NCBI GenBank assembly: GCA_964446115.1
Contig: CAYUNE010000025.1
Location: 1 to 52,036 of the forward strand
DNA from: CAYUNE01 sp964446115
Lineage (GTDB): Bacteria; Desulfobacterota; Desulfobulbia; Desulfobulbales; Desulfobulbaceae
Direction of reading: 5' to 3'
DNA length: 52,036 nt
Shown: piece after piece, positions 24,866 through 33,030 of the stretch
Layout of the letters: each line of letters opens with the position of its first letter
How positions within the stretch are numbered: position 1 is the stretch's first letter
Notes under the pieces: model-generated
Database searches by the model: none
Told to the model about the DNA's origin: nothing
The model's input: the letters and a program-made list of their open reading frames with translations, nothing else
Program-made: the position numbers and the translations under genes

Positions 24866-25162
24866 CTACTGATCCTCGACCACGAATTTGAGAATGGAAG
24901 CCGCCACCTTGTCCAGATCGGGTTGGTATGTGCCGTTGGCCACCTGTTCCTTCAGGGCGCGAACTTTTTCCGCCCTGGCTGCGGCCATTGATTCCTCCGG
25001 CGACTGCACGTCGTTCTGATCCTTGATCGCGGAAGAGAACTTCGTTCCTTTTTTTTCGGCCTTGTCCGCTTTTTGGGTGTTTTCCGGGCGGTCTGGCTTC
25101 CGGGTTCCGCCAAGCTGGTTGATACCACCAACTCCGAAAAATTCGACTACCATCATGATCAA
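24866..25162 (-). CDS. flgM: anti-sigma-28 factor FlgM
   Basis: The protein has 98 residues. It is disordered and polar in the first half, and its C-terminal part (EKVRALKEQVANGTYQPDL, then VAASILKFV) is the FlgM signature that binds sigma-28. Starts at 25162, 25156 and 25153 are all possible and differ by one to three residues. FlgM holds FliA until the hook is complete and FlgM is exported. It heads the minus-strand flgM-flgN unit. Confidence 0.9.
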   Translation of the reverse strand: MIMMVVEFFGVGGINQLGGTRKPDRPENTQKADKAEKKGTKFSSAIKDQNDVQSPEESMAAARAEKVRALKEQVANGTYQPDLDKVAASILKFVVEDQ

Positions 25163-25625
25163 GCCCTTCCTTTGGTTATTTGATCGAGCTCCATGAGCTC
25201 CCTTGCTGCACTGTTTTTATCCGGGTCATCAGGAGGATTCTTCGACCGGTTCATGCACTGTGCCGTTAATTCACCGACGGAAAATCGGTCGGTGCAGGCC
25301 TGAAACAATCCCGGCTGTCGAGGTTGTTCCATTCAGCCTGTTTCTCTTATCGGTCTTCTATAAATACTACTTTAATAAAAATGGAAAAAATATTACAGAG
25401 GAAAACATTTTTCATGAACAAAAAACAAATTGTTAAATAATTGTGACGGGCCGGTCGCTGCGTCTGCGAAAGTCCTTGCGGCTACGGGACGGGGCGCTTT
25501 TTTTCCCTGAATTTGATTTGCCTGGTTTTTTATGAGAAAATTAATCAGTTAGGCTTTTGCTGAAGATCGATAAGCCCGGACGGTTGCCGGCTGCGGCGGT
25601 TACGGCCATGACGAAGAGGAAAGCC
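25163..25625. other. gap between flgM and the selenorhodanese gene
   Basis: No protein gene is recognised in these 463 bases. A 7-bp stem (CACCGAC 25272-25278, GTCGGTG 25288-25294) is present without a U tract. The middle (about 25363-25440) is strongly A/T-rich, a likely promoter zone for either direction, but no box pair stands out. At 25459-25495 a GC-rich stretch can fold (CTGCGA pairing with TTGCGG) and is followed by T7 at 25498-25504, so a leader attenuator ahead of the rhodanese gene is possible. Confidence 0.35.
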
Positions 25626-26456
25626 ATGAAAAAAATTATTGTTTCCATTTTCCTGCTCCTGGCGGTTTTCCGGGGTGAAAGTTCCGCACTGGAGCGTTTC
25701 GCCATAATTTCAACCGAGGAAATGCAACAGCTGGTGGCCATGCGGGCGGCCGGCAAAACGGACTTTGTTCTGGTCAACTGCTTAGATGAGATGATCTTCA
25801 GAGACGCCTTTATTCCCGGCTCGATCAATATCCCCCTGGGTAAACTGGGGCGGTTGTCCCAGCGGTTGGGCCGGGACAAGAGCAGGCTCATCATTACCTA
25901 TTGTATGGGATATCGCTGAGTGTTCTCCTACAAGATGGCAGTTGCCGTCAAAAAGCTGGGTTTTACCAATATCAAGATCTACAACGGCGGTCTGAAGGAT
26001 TGGATCAAGAACGGACTGGAGGTCAAGTCAATCGACCCGTTGCCCTCGGTCCCGGTCCGTTTCATCAACAATATCGAATTGCTTAAAAAGATGGAAGAGA
26101 ATCAGCAGCATGGTTGTCCATCTGTTCCCGGCGAAAACATCCTCACCATTATCGATTTCCGCTCTTCCCTGCAGCTTGCGGAAAAGCGGGGTGGCGATCA
26201 GTACCGTATCAAGACCGGTTGCCGCACCATCACCGCCATGCTTGATGACTTTCTCCACAACCATGAACTGGTGAATCTGGTTCCCCGCAGTGGTCTGGTG
26301 GTCACGGTCAGTGAAACCGGTAACCGGGACCAGTTTCTCATTCGCTATCTGCACTCCCAGGGCTATGATAATGTTGTCGGGTTACGGTACGGCATGCGCG
26401 GCTGGCTGAAAGCCGATTACCCGGTGGAAAGAATCACGACGGAGCAGCATCGGTAA
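25626..26456 (+). CDS. tandem rhodanese with predicted selenocysteine (UGA at codon 98)
   Basis: Read through the in-frame TGA at 25917-25919, this is a 276-residue protein. A signal peptide (MKKIIVSIFLLLAVFRGESSA) suggests export. Rhodanese domain 1 (about 25-125) has DFVLVNCLDE, AFIPGSINIPLG and the active loop YC-MGYR-U-VFS, then KKLGFTNIKIYNGGLKDW. Related rhodaneses carry YCxGxxCxxS, so U98 replaces the second Cys and C93 is the usual nucleophile. Domain 2 (about 150-270) has IDFRS and GYDNVVGLRYGMRGW, but its loop reads VSETGNRD with Ser in place of Cys, so it is probably inactive. The frame runs 178 codons past the TGA, and a hairpin follows at SECIS distance. GAGGA precedes the ATG. 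A nonsense mutation is the alternative. The hybrid kinase starts 7 bases downstream. Confidence 0.82.
25917..25949 (+). promoter_or_regulatory. candidate bacterial SECIS element with its UGA
   Basis: The UGA (25917-25919) is followed 14 bases later by a 6-bp stem GAUGGC (25934-25939) / GCCGUC (25944-25949) with one U-G pair, closed by the loop AGUU. G and U in the loop lie at +22 and +23 after the UGA. Bacterial SECIS elements recognised by SelB have a short stem, a small loop with G and U, and this kind of spacing; the E. coli fdhF loop is, from memory, about 20 bases after its UGA. Folding was done by eye. Confidence 0.7.
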
Positions 26457-26463
26457 GTATATC

Positions 26464-29190
26464 ATGTTTTTTCAGAGTGTTCGTTCCCGGTTTTACCAGC
26501 TCTTTGTCCTGCTGGGCATTATCCTGCTGTTGATAATCGCCGGCTCCTTTGTGGGCAAACGGGCGGGGAAGTGGGAACAGATGTATTATCGCATCGTCCA
26601 GCTGGAGAGCATCCTCTCCCAGGTGATCGCCGGCGATCGCGACGCCCTGGGGAAAGAGGAAAAATTTTCAGTTCTTGTAAATGATTACAAGCAGTTCCGG
26701 AGCTTTTGCACCGAGTGCCATGCCCAGAAGACCACGATTATCGAGGAGAGAGTACGTCTCCTCCGCCAGCTGCATGAAAATGAAAACATGAAGAACCGGG
26801 TCAAGAACGAGGTCCGGAGCATGCTGGGTGAGTTGCTGGCCGGCGTGCAGTACATCCACGAACATCATATCGTCACCCTGAAAAATCTGCTGAAGAGAAA
26901 TCTCCTCCGGGAGGAGGTGGAGTTTTCCAGCGGATCCATGACCAAGGACTCCATGCGTTCGGCTCCCGAGCTGGATATCATTGCCCAGGCAGTGGCCATC
27001 CAGAACAGCCTGACGGCGATTTTCAGCAATTTTTACTCCTTCTATTCCATCGGGGCGGCCCAGGATCCCATGACCATTGAACGGGATTTTACAAAGAATA
27101 TGCAGGAATTTTACCGGGCCGTGAACACCTTTGAAGACTATTCCCTGGATGCCCAGGATGGTCTTCTGGTCGAGGAACTGTTGGAAAGCGGACGGATTTT
27201 TGAAAAGTATATCGTTGATCTCGCCCACCTGGAGGAGCGGGAGATATCGCTGCTGGGTGATCTGCGCAATAACGGTACGGCCATCGGCGTTGCGGTGACC
27301 CGGGTGGGATCCATTATCGACCAGTCCAGACAGCGGTATAAGAAACAGGCCAGGCTGATGACCTGGGGTTCGTTGATCATCATTATGATCCTGATCTTTC
27401 TGATCTATATTCCCAATCGCGAGATCAGTGTGTCCATGCGTCGACTGATTCGGGAAACGGAGAAGATGAGGATGGACACAAGCTACCAGATTCCGGAAGT
27501 TGAGGGTGAGCTGGAGGAGTTTCGCATTCTCACCCGCTCTCTCAACACCATGGCGGACCATATCAATAAAAACGTCGCCGCCCTGCATCGGGAGGTCACC
27601 GTTCGAATCCGGGACCAGAGGCGGCTGGCTGCGGATATGGAACGGTTGCGGGATATCCTTTTGAATATCGGCGAAGGCGTGATTGCCACCGATAGTGAAG
27701 GGTGCGTGTTCATTTTCAATGATGCCGCTGAAGAGATTACCGGCTGGAAAAAAGATGAGGCTCTGGGGCGGAAGCTCGAGGAGGTGTATCGACCCGTGGA
27801 CGTGGAGACCGGAAAGCCCTGCGAGATTGCCGTCGGCAGGGATCCTCTGATGGGGAGGAGGGTGCCGGCCGCCGTAAGTCGCGGCTTTCTGGTGATGCCC
27901 GACGGCGGCAGGCGCCATATCGCCGCTGTCTGTTCACCCATCCGGAGTCAACCGGATGCGGTGAGCGGTGTGGTTATCGCCTTTCGCGACGTCGGCAGGG
28001 AAAAACGGCGTGAGCGGGAGATCTCCAAAAGAAAGAAACTGGAATCCGTTGGCGTGCTGGCAGGAGGTATAGCCCATGATTTCAACAATCTCCTTGTGGC
28101 TATCCTTGGAAATCTCAGCCTCGCCCTCCAACTGCTGAAGCCGGACCGGGAGGTCTTCCCCCTGCTGCGCCATGCGGAAAAGGCAGCCCTGCGGGCCCGC
28201 AACCTCACCAGGCAGCTGCTTACCTTTTCCAAGGGCGGTGAACCGCTCCGCAAGCGCACCTTGCTCAACGAACTCATCCGGGAATCCGTCGAATATGTCC
28301 TCCACGGCTCCCGGGTTTCCTGTCGCTATCACTTTGCCGAAGGGCTGTGGCCTGCGGATATCGACAGGGAACAGGTGAGCCAGGTTATCCAGAATCTGAT
28401 CACCAACGCCTGCCAGGCCATGCCCGGCGGCGGCATCATCGAGATCGGCTGCGAAAATGTCCACCATCAGGGGGTGGATACCGCTCTGCCTCTGGAACCG
28501 GGGCCTTATCTCAGGATAACCGTCCGCGATCACGGTACCGGCATCCACCGTGAGATCATAGACAGGATTTTTGACCCCTATTTTACCACCAGAGAGGAAG
28601 GCAGCGGTCTCGGTCTGGCGGTCTGTTACTCGATCATCCGCCGCCACCGGGGGCACCTGGGCGTGGAGTCGCAACCCGATCGGGGAACGGTTTTTACCGT
28701 CTATCTGCCGGCGGCCGATGAATATGGCCGGGGGGATGTGTTATCGCAGCAGGAGGAGCCGGTGAGCGGCAGCGGTACGGTGTTGATTATGGATGACGAT
28801 GAATCGGTCTGCGCTGCAACCAGACAGATTCTCGAATTTTTCGGCTATACCGTCCTGATCGTTAACGACGGTGAAGAGGCTATCGACTGCTACCGGAAAC
28901 GGCAGGAACAGGGCCGTCCCATCGACGCGGTGATCATGGACTTGACCATTCCCGGAGGCATGGGAGGGGAGGAGGCGGTGCGGGGGGTTCTCGCCCTTGA
29001 CGAGGATGCCGTGGTCATTGTTGCCAGTGGATATGCCGACAATACGGTCATGGCCAATTACCGGGACTACGGTTTCCGGGGGGCTTTGGTCAAACCCTTT
29101 GAACTGAACGAGCTCACCGGCCTGATAGCCGATCTTCTGCAGGCCAAGGAAAAGAAAGGCTGGGGACCGGTCTCTTCCTTTTCCGTATAG
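26464..29190 (+). CDS. hybrid sensor histidine kinase with haem c motif
   Basis: The protein has 908 residues. Membrane segments lie at about 12-30 and 300-317 and enclose a ~265-residue periplasmic, helical sensor domain with a CxxCH motif (C82-T-E-C85-H86), the covalent haem c site. Cytoplasmic parts follow: HAMP-like (about 318-372), coiled linker, PAS (about 390-510), HisKA with phospho-acceptor H538 (GGIAHDFNNLL), HATPase_c (about 630-750, DHGTGI and GSGLGLA) and a C-terminal receiver (about 772-895) with D826. No separate output domain or DNA-binding regulator lies beside it. It is 7 bases from the selenorhodanese gene and probably co-transcribed. The signal could be redox state or a sulfur species; this is inference. 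Confidence 0.9.
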   Translation: MFFQSVRSRFYQLFVLLGIILLLIIAGSFVGKRAGKWEQMYYRIVQLESILSQVIAGDRDALGKEEKFSVLVNDYKQFRSFCTECHAQKTTIIEERVRLLRQLHENENMKNRVKNEVRSMLGELLAGVQYIHEHHIVTLKNLLKRNLLREEVEFSSGSMTKDSMRSAPELDIIAQAVAIQNSLTAIFSNFYSFYSIGAAQDPMTIERDFTKNMQEFYRAVNTFEDYSLDAQDGLLVEELLESGRIFEKYIVDLAHLEEREISLLGDLRNNGTAIGVAVTRVGSIIDQSRQRYKKQARLMTWGSLIIIMILIFLIYIPNREISVSMRRLIRETEKMRMDTSYQIPEVEGELEEFRILTRSLNTMADHINKNVAALHREVTVRIRDQRRLAADMERLRDILLNIGEGVIATDSEGCVFIFNDAAEEITGWKKDEALGRKLEEVYRPVDVETGKPCEIAVGRDPLMGRRVPAAVSRGFLVMPDGGRRHIAAVCSPIRSQPDAVSGVVIAFRDVGREKRREREISKRKKLESVGVLAGGIAHDFNNLLVAILGNLSLALQLLKPDREVFPLLRHAEKAALRARNLTRQLLTFSKGGEPLRKRTLLNELIRESVEYVLHGSRVSCRYHFAEGLWPADIDREQVSQVIQNLITNACQAMPGGGIIEIGCENVHHQGVDTALPLEPGPYLRITVRDHGTGIHREIIDRIFDPYFTTREEGSGLGLAVCYSIIRRHRGHLGVESQPDRGTVFTVYLPAADEYGRGDVLSQQEEPVSGSGTVLIMDDDESVCAATRQILEFFGYTVLIVNDGEEAIDCYRKRQEQGRPIDAVIMDLTIPGGMGGEEAVRGVLALDEDAVVIVASGYADNTVMANYRDYGFRGALVKPFELNELTGLIADLLQAKEKKGWGPVSSFSV

Positions 29191-29209
29191 CTGAGGGAGT
29201 TTCTACCTT

Positions 29210-29914
29210 TCACCTCTCCACCCTCCCGGCGCCTCCCTTTTCCCGGATGGCCGTCTCCATTTTTTCAACCACCTCCGCCGCGCTTAAGTGGGTGGAGTCG
29301 ATGTGGATTGCATCCGGGGCCGCCTGCATGGGGGCAATGGTCCGCCGGCTGTCGTTGCGATCCCTTCTGATGATCTGCTGGTAAATCTCTTTTTTGTCCA
29401 CCGGCCTGCCGCTTTTCCGCAGCTGGGAGATGCGGCGGCGGGCCCGCTCCTCAGGATCGGCGTCCAGATAGAATTTATGGGCTGCCTGCGGGAAAACCAC
29501 CGTACCCGTGTCCCTGCCTTCGGCAACGATTTTTCCCCGGCGGCCCATCTGTTGCTGCAGTTGGGTGAGCCTGCTCCGGACGCAGGACAGGGCGGAAACC
29601 CGGGAGGCGAACATGGATATCTCCGGGGTCCTGATTTCGCCGGAGACATCCCGGCCATTGAGAAAAACCCGGATATCCTCCCGGGGGGAGAGCGGCGGCA
29701 GCAGTTCCATGTCAATGGAGTCGATGATTGCGGAAACCGCCTGTTCATCATCCGGATCAACGCCGTGCCAATGACAATAGAGCCCCACACAGCGGTACAT
29801 GGCCCCGGTATCGAGATAGGTGTAGCCGAGACGGGATGCCAGGCGGCGGCTGATGGTGGATTTACCCACTCCGGAGGGGCCGTCGATGGTGACGATTGTC
29901 CGGTTTTCACACAT
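29210..29914 (-). CDS. cmk: cytidylate kinase
   Basis: The protein has 234 residues from the ATG at 29914, where MCENRTIVTIDGPSGVGKST begins; the open frame extends to 29980 but that stretch lies inside hisC. The P-loop GPSGVGKST, YLDTGAMYR and the RDTGTVVFP motif identify Cmk, which phosphorylates CMP and dCMP. It overlaps the end of hisC by 8 bases, so the two are coupled. It converges on the hybrid kinase with 19 bases between the stops. CMP recycling from CMP-legionaminic acid use is a plausible but unproven link. Confidence 0.93.
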   Translation of the reverse strand: MCENRTIVTIDGPSGVGKSTISRRLASRLGYTYLDTGAMYRCVGLYCHWHGVDPDDEQAVSAIIDSIDMELLPPLSPREDIRVFLNGRDVSGEIRTPEISMFASRVSALSCVRSRLTQLQQQMGRRGKIVAEGRDTGTVVFPQAAHKFYLDADPEERARRRISQLRKSGRPVDKKEIYQQIIRRDRNDSRRTIAPMQAAPDAIHIDSTHLSAAEVVEKMETAIREKGGAGRVER

Positions 29915-31019
29915 AATGCAGTTCTTTAAGACAGGAGGATAATGCCTTGAGGAAGCGATCGTTTTCCTCGTCTGTTCCAACCGTCACCCTGATGAAGGTG
30001 GCAAAGCCGTACGCCTGCATGGAGCGGATAATCACCCCCCGGTGGAGCATGGCCTCGTAAAGGGCGGCGGCATCGCCACGGACATCGATGAGGAAAAAAT
30101 TGGTGCAGGAGGGATAGGCCCTGCATCCCAGTTTTTCCACCTCGCGGCGTAACCGGTCAAGGCCTGCACGGGTGGCGTCGAGGGTATGCCGATAGTGCTC
30201 CTCGTCTTCCAGGGCGGCCAGGGCGCCCACCTGTCCGGGCACACTGATGTTGAAAGGCTGTCGTACCCGGTGCAACAGCGAGCAGATCTTCCGGTGAGCA
30301 ATGGCGTATCCCACCCGCAGGCCGCCCAGTCCATAGGCCTTGGAAAAGGTGCGCAACCCCACCACCGCCGGAATTGCCTGGTGCTGACGAATGAGAGACA
30401 GCAGGTCGATGCGTTTCTCTGCGGGCATAAAGTCGACATAGGCCTCGTCGAGAACCACAATGAGATCCTCGGGCAGGGTCTGCAGAAAGGCGGCAAAGGA
30501 TGCGGGCGGAATGGCCGTGGCGCAGGGATTGTTGGGATTGTCCAGGAAGATGAGTCTGGTTTTCCGGGTGACCGCAGCCGTAACGGCCCCCAGGTCATGA
30601 GTCATTTCCCTGAGCGGTATGACAATGTTTTTGCCCCCCCTGATCTGCACAAACTTCTGGTACATGAGAAAGGAGGGGAAACTCGATATCACCTCGTCAT
30701 CTGTTTGAACAAACGCCTTGACCAGGAATTCGATGAGCTCGTTGGAGCCGTTTCCCACAACGATTTCCTCGGGATGGCACTCCAGCCGATCGGCCAGGGC
30801 CCGGGTGAGATAGTAACAGGAGCCGTCCGGATAACGGTGCAGTCCCCCAAGGGCCCCTTTAACGGCCTCGACGGCACGGGGCGAAGGTCCCCAGGGATTT
30901 TCGTTGGAGGCAAGCTTGATGGGATTTCTGATGCCGTATTCCCTTTCCAGCTCATCCAGGGGTTTGCCGGGCGGGTAGGGTTTGATGTCGGCAATGTGAG
31001 AAACGGTGTGCAGTTTCAT
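29907..31019 (-). CDS. hisC: histidinol-phosphate aminotransferase
   Basis: This 370-residue fold-type I PLP aminotransferase shows LASNENPWGPSP near the N-terminus, FLDNPNNPCAT, VVLDEAYVDF and the PLP Lys in RTFSKAYGLGGLRVGY; the family length is about 360. It catalyses the transamination of imidazole-acetol phosphate to histidinol phosphate. No other his genes are nearby. It overlaps cmk at its 3' end. Similar enzymes act on aromatic amino acids, but the motif set and length favour HisC. Confidence 0.92.
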   Translation of the reverse strand: MKLHTVSHIADIKPYPPGKPLDELEREYGIRNPIKLASNENPWGPSPRAVEAVKGALGGLHRYPDGSCYYLTRALADRLECHPEEIVVGNGSNELIEFLVKAFVQTDDEVISSFPSFLMYQKFVQIRGGKNIVIPLREMTHDLGAVTAAVTRKTRLIFLDNPNNPCATAIPPASFAAFLQTLPEDLIVVLDEAYVDFMPAEKRIDLLSLIRQHQAIPAVVGLRTFSKAYGLGGLRVGYAIAHRKICSLLHRVRQPFNISVPGQVGALAALEDEEHYRHTLDATRAGLDRLRREVEKLGCRAYPSCTNFFLIDVRGDAAALYEAMLHRGVIIRSMQAYGFATFIRVTVGTDEENDRFLKALSSCLKELHYV

Positions 31020-31151
31020 AGTTGATGTGTTTGATCATGAGTTGTCCGGTCACAACCGCTGCGGATGTGCCGGGTCCCTTCTTGCGGCAAAAGCCTCTCA
31101 GGTCCCGGGGGGAGATCGTGTGCAGCGCAGGGGCGGTGAGTAATGTGACGA

Positions 31152-32612
31152 TCAGTCCAGGGGCGGTTTTCGGCCAACCATACCGGCCCGCTGTTCCAGG
31201 TTGTGGGCCGCCCGGAGAAGGATTTCCTCGTTGAAGTGGGCCGCCTGCAGCTGCAACCCGATGGGCAAGCCGGCCGAGCTCATGCCTGTTGGAACGGAAA
31301 TTCCCGGGATACCGGCAAGATTTGCAGATATTGTCAGGATGTCGGTGAGGTAGAGGGCCAGCGGATCTTCCGTTGTCTCACCCAGGGGCCATGCAGGTCT
31401 CGGCACCACCGGCGAGGCGATGAGATCGCAGCGCTCAAAGGCCTGTTTGAAGTCCTCGATGATGAGGCTGCGCACCTTGGAGGCCTTGCGGTAATAGGCA
31501 TCGTAGTAACCGGAGGAGAGGGCATAGGTGCCGATGAGAATCCGTCTTTTCACCTCGTCGCCGAATCCCTGCGAGCGACTCCGCTTATACATCTCCAGCA
31601 ACGAGTCGGCCTGTGGGTCGCGATAGCCGTAGCGGACGCCGTCGAAACGGGCAAGGTTGGAACTGGCCTCAGCCGGAGCGATGATATAGTAGGCCGCCAC
31701 GCAGTACTCGGTGCGCGGCAGGGAAATATCGACGATTTCGCAGCCGGCGTCACGCAGCATGCTGATGCCGTTTTTGACGCTTTGCTCCACCTCGTCGTCC
31801 AGAGCGGCGGTGAAGTACTCGGCGGGAATACCGATCCTGACTCCGGCAAGACCGTCTACAAGGGCAGCGGTGTAGTCCGGCACCGGTTTTTCCATCGAGG
31901 TGGAGTCCCGGGGATCATGACCGCTGATCACATTCATCAGCAGAGCGCAGTCGCGGACGTCCTTGGTGAGGGGGCCGAGCTGGTCCAGGGAAGAGGCAAA
32001 GGCGATCAGACCGTAGCGGGAAACCCTGCCGTAGGTGGGTTTCAGGCCCACCACCCCGCAAAGCGATGCCGGCTGGCGGATGGAACCGCCGGTATCCGAA
32101 CCGATGGAGGCCAGACAGATATCCGCCGCCGTTGCAGCAGCGGAGCCGCCGCTGGAGCCGCCGCAGACATGGCCAGCCTTCCAGGGATTTTCCGGAACTC
32201 CGAAGGCGCAGTTTTCGGAAGTGGATCCCATGGCAAACTCATCCATGGCCACCTTGCCGAGGATCACGGCGCCGGCATCCCGCAGTCTGGAGACGACCGT
32301 GGCATCATATGGGGGGATAAAATTTTTCAGGATCTTCGAGCCGCAGGTGGTTCGCAATCCCTTGGTGCAGAGCACGTCCTTGAGCGAGAGTGGAATTCCG
32401 CACAAAGGCCCGCCGTCGCCGCTGCTCAGCAGCTGATCGGCCCGGCGCGCCTGGGCAAGGGCGCCTGCCTCGTCAACGGTGATATAGGCCTTGATGCGGT
32501 CATCGATCCGGCTGATGCGCTCAAGGAGAGCACCCGTCAATTCCGTTGCGCTCAACTCTCCGGAGTCAAGCAGGGTGCGGGCCTGATGAATCGTCAGTTC
32601 AGAAGGCGTCAT
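31152..32612 (-). CDS. gatA: Glu-tRNA(Gln)/Asp-tRNA(Asn) amidotransferase subunit A
   Basis: The protein has 486 residues, the usual GatA length. The amidase catalytic triad fits K78 (SLKDVLCTKG), S153 (GGSSGGSAAA) and S177 (SDTGGSIRQP). GatA hydrolyses glutamine to supply ammonia for correcting misacylated tRNA. It lies downstream of gatC with a 56-base gap; gatB is not in this window. No GlnRS or AsnRS is visible here to say which tRNA is the substrate. Confidence 0.96.
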   Translation of the reverse strand: MTPSELTIHQARTLLDSGELSATELTGALLERISRIDDRIKAYITVDEAGALAQARRADQLLSSGDGGPLCGIPLSLKDVLCTKGLRTTCGSKILKNFIPPYDATVVSRLRDAGAVILGKVAMDEFAMGSTSENCAFGVPENPWKAGHVCGGSSGGSAAATAADICLASIGSDTGGSIRQPASLCGVVGLKPTYGRVSRYGLIAFASSLDQLGPLTKDVRDCALLMNVISGHDPRDSTSMEKPVPDYTAALVDGLAGVRIGIPAEYFTAALDDEVEQSVKNGISMLRDAGCEIVDISLPRTEYCVAAYYIIAPAEASSNLARFDGVRYGYRDPQADSLLEMYKRSRSQGFGDEVKRRILIGTYALSSGYYDAYYRKASKVRSLIIEDFKQAFERCDLIASPVVPRPAWPLGETTEDPLALYLTDILTISANLAGIPGISVPTGMSSAGLPIGLQLQAAHFNEEILLRAAHNLEQRAGMVGRKPPLD

Positions 32613-32668
32613 GGTGGTTGATTTCGTAAAGGGTAATCAAAAAATCAGACCGGCGGTCCCGGCCCATC

Positions 32669-32956
32669 TCAGCCGATGACCCTGGGAACGGTAAAGGCGG
32701 CGCCGTTGTCTGCCGGGGCATTGGCCAGGGCCTGCTCCCGGGGCAGAGACGGCCGCACCTCGTCCCGGCGAAAGGCGTTGACCTTGTCATGGGGGTGACT
32801 GGTGGGATGAATTCCGGCGGTATCCAGTTCGTTGAGCTTGTCCACATAGGCGAGGATATCGTCAAGCTGCCGGGTCATGCGTGCAACCTCGTCCGCTTGC
32901 AGTTGCAGCCTGGCCAGCCTGGCCACCTTTTCCACTTCCTCTCCGCTTATCTTCAT
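32669..32956 (-). CDS. gatC: Glu-tRNA(Gln)/Asp-tRNA(Asn) amidotransferase subunit C
   Basis: The protein has 95 residues, the family norm, from the ATG at 32956 (MKISGEEVEKVARLARLQL), which has GGAGG 11 bases upstream. A longer start at 32974 lacks a ribosome binding site. ILAYVDKLNELDTAGI and FRRDEVRPSL are typical GatC features. GatC holds GatA and GatB together. gatC-gatA order is common. Confidence 0.94.
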   Translation of the reverse strand: MKISGEEVEKVARLARLQLQADEVARMTRQLDDILAYVDKLNELDTAGIHPTSHPHDKVNAFRRDEVRPSLPREQALANAPADNGAAFTVPRVIG

Positions 32957-33030
32957 GGTGTCTGTTGCCTCCATTGCTGGTAACGCCGCCCCTTGCTTTC
33001 GAGGCGGCGTGGGTTGGCCGCGCCCTGGGT

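Noticed and set aside
25188..25240. Possible sigma-54 promoter ahead of flgM
   Set aside because: A GGCAC half-site can be found, but the -12 part does not fit, so no call was made.
25920..26456. A separate gene starting at the GTG after the TGA
   Set aside because: No ribosome binding site precedes it, and the protein would begin in the middle of a rhodanese active loop. Read-through of the UGA explains both halves better.
31203..32621. Long plus-strand frame of 472 codons opposite gatA
   Set aside because: It is antisense to gatA, which has the complete amidase triad, and the frame is Gly/His/Asp-rich without any known domain.
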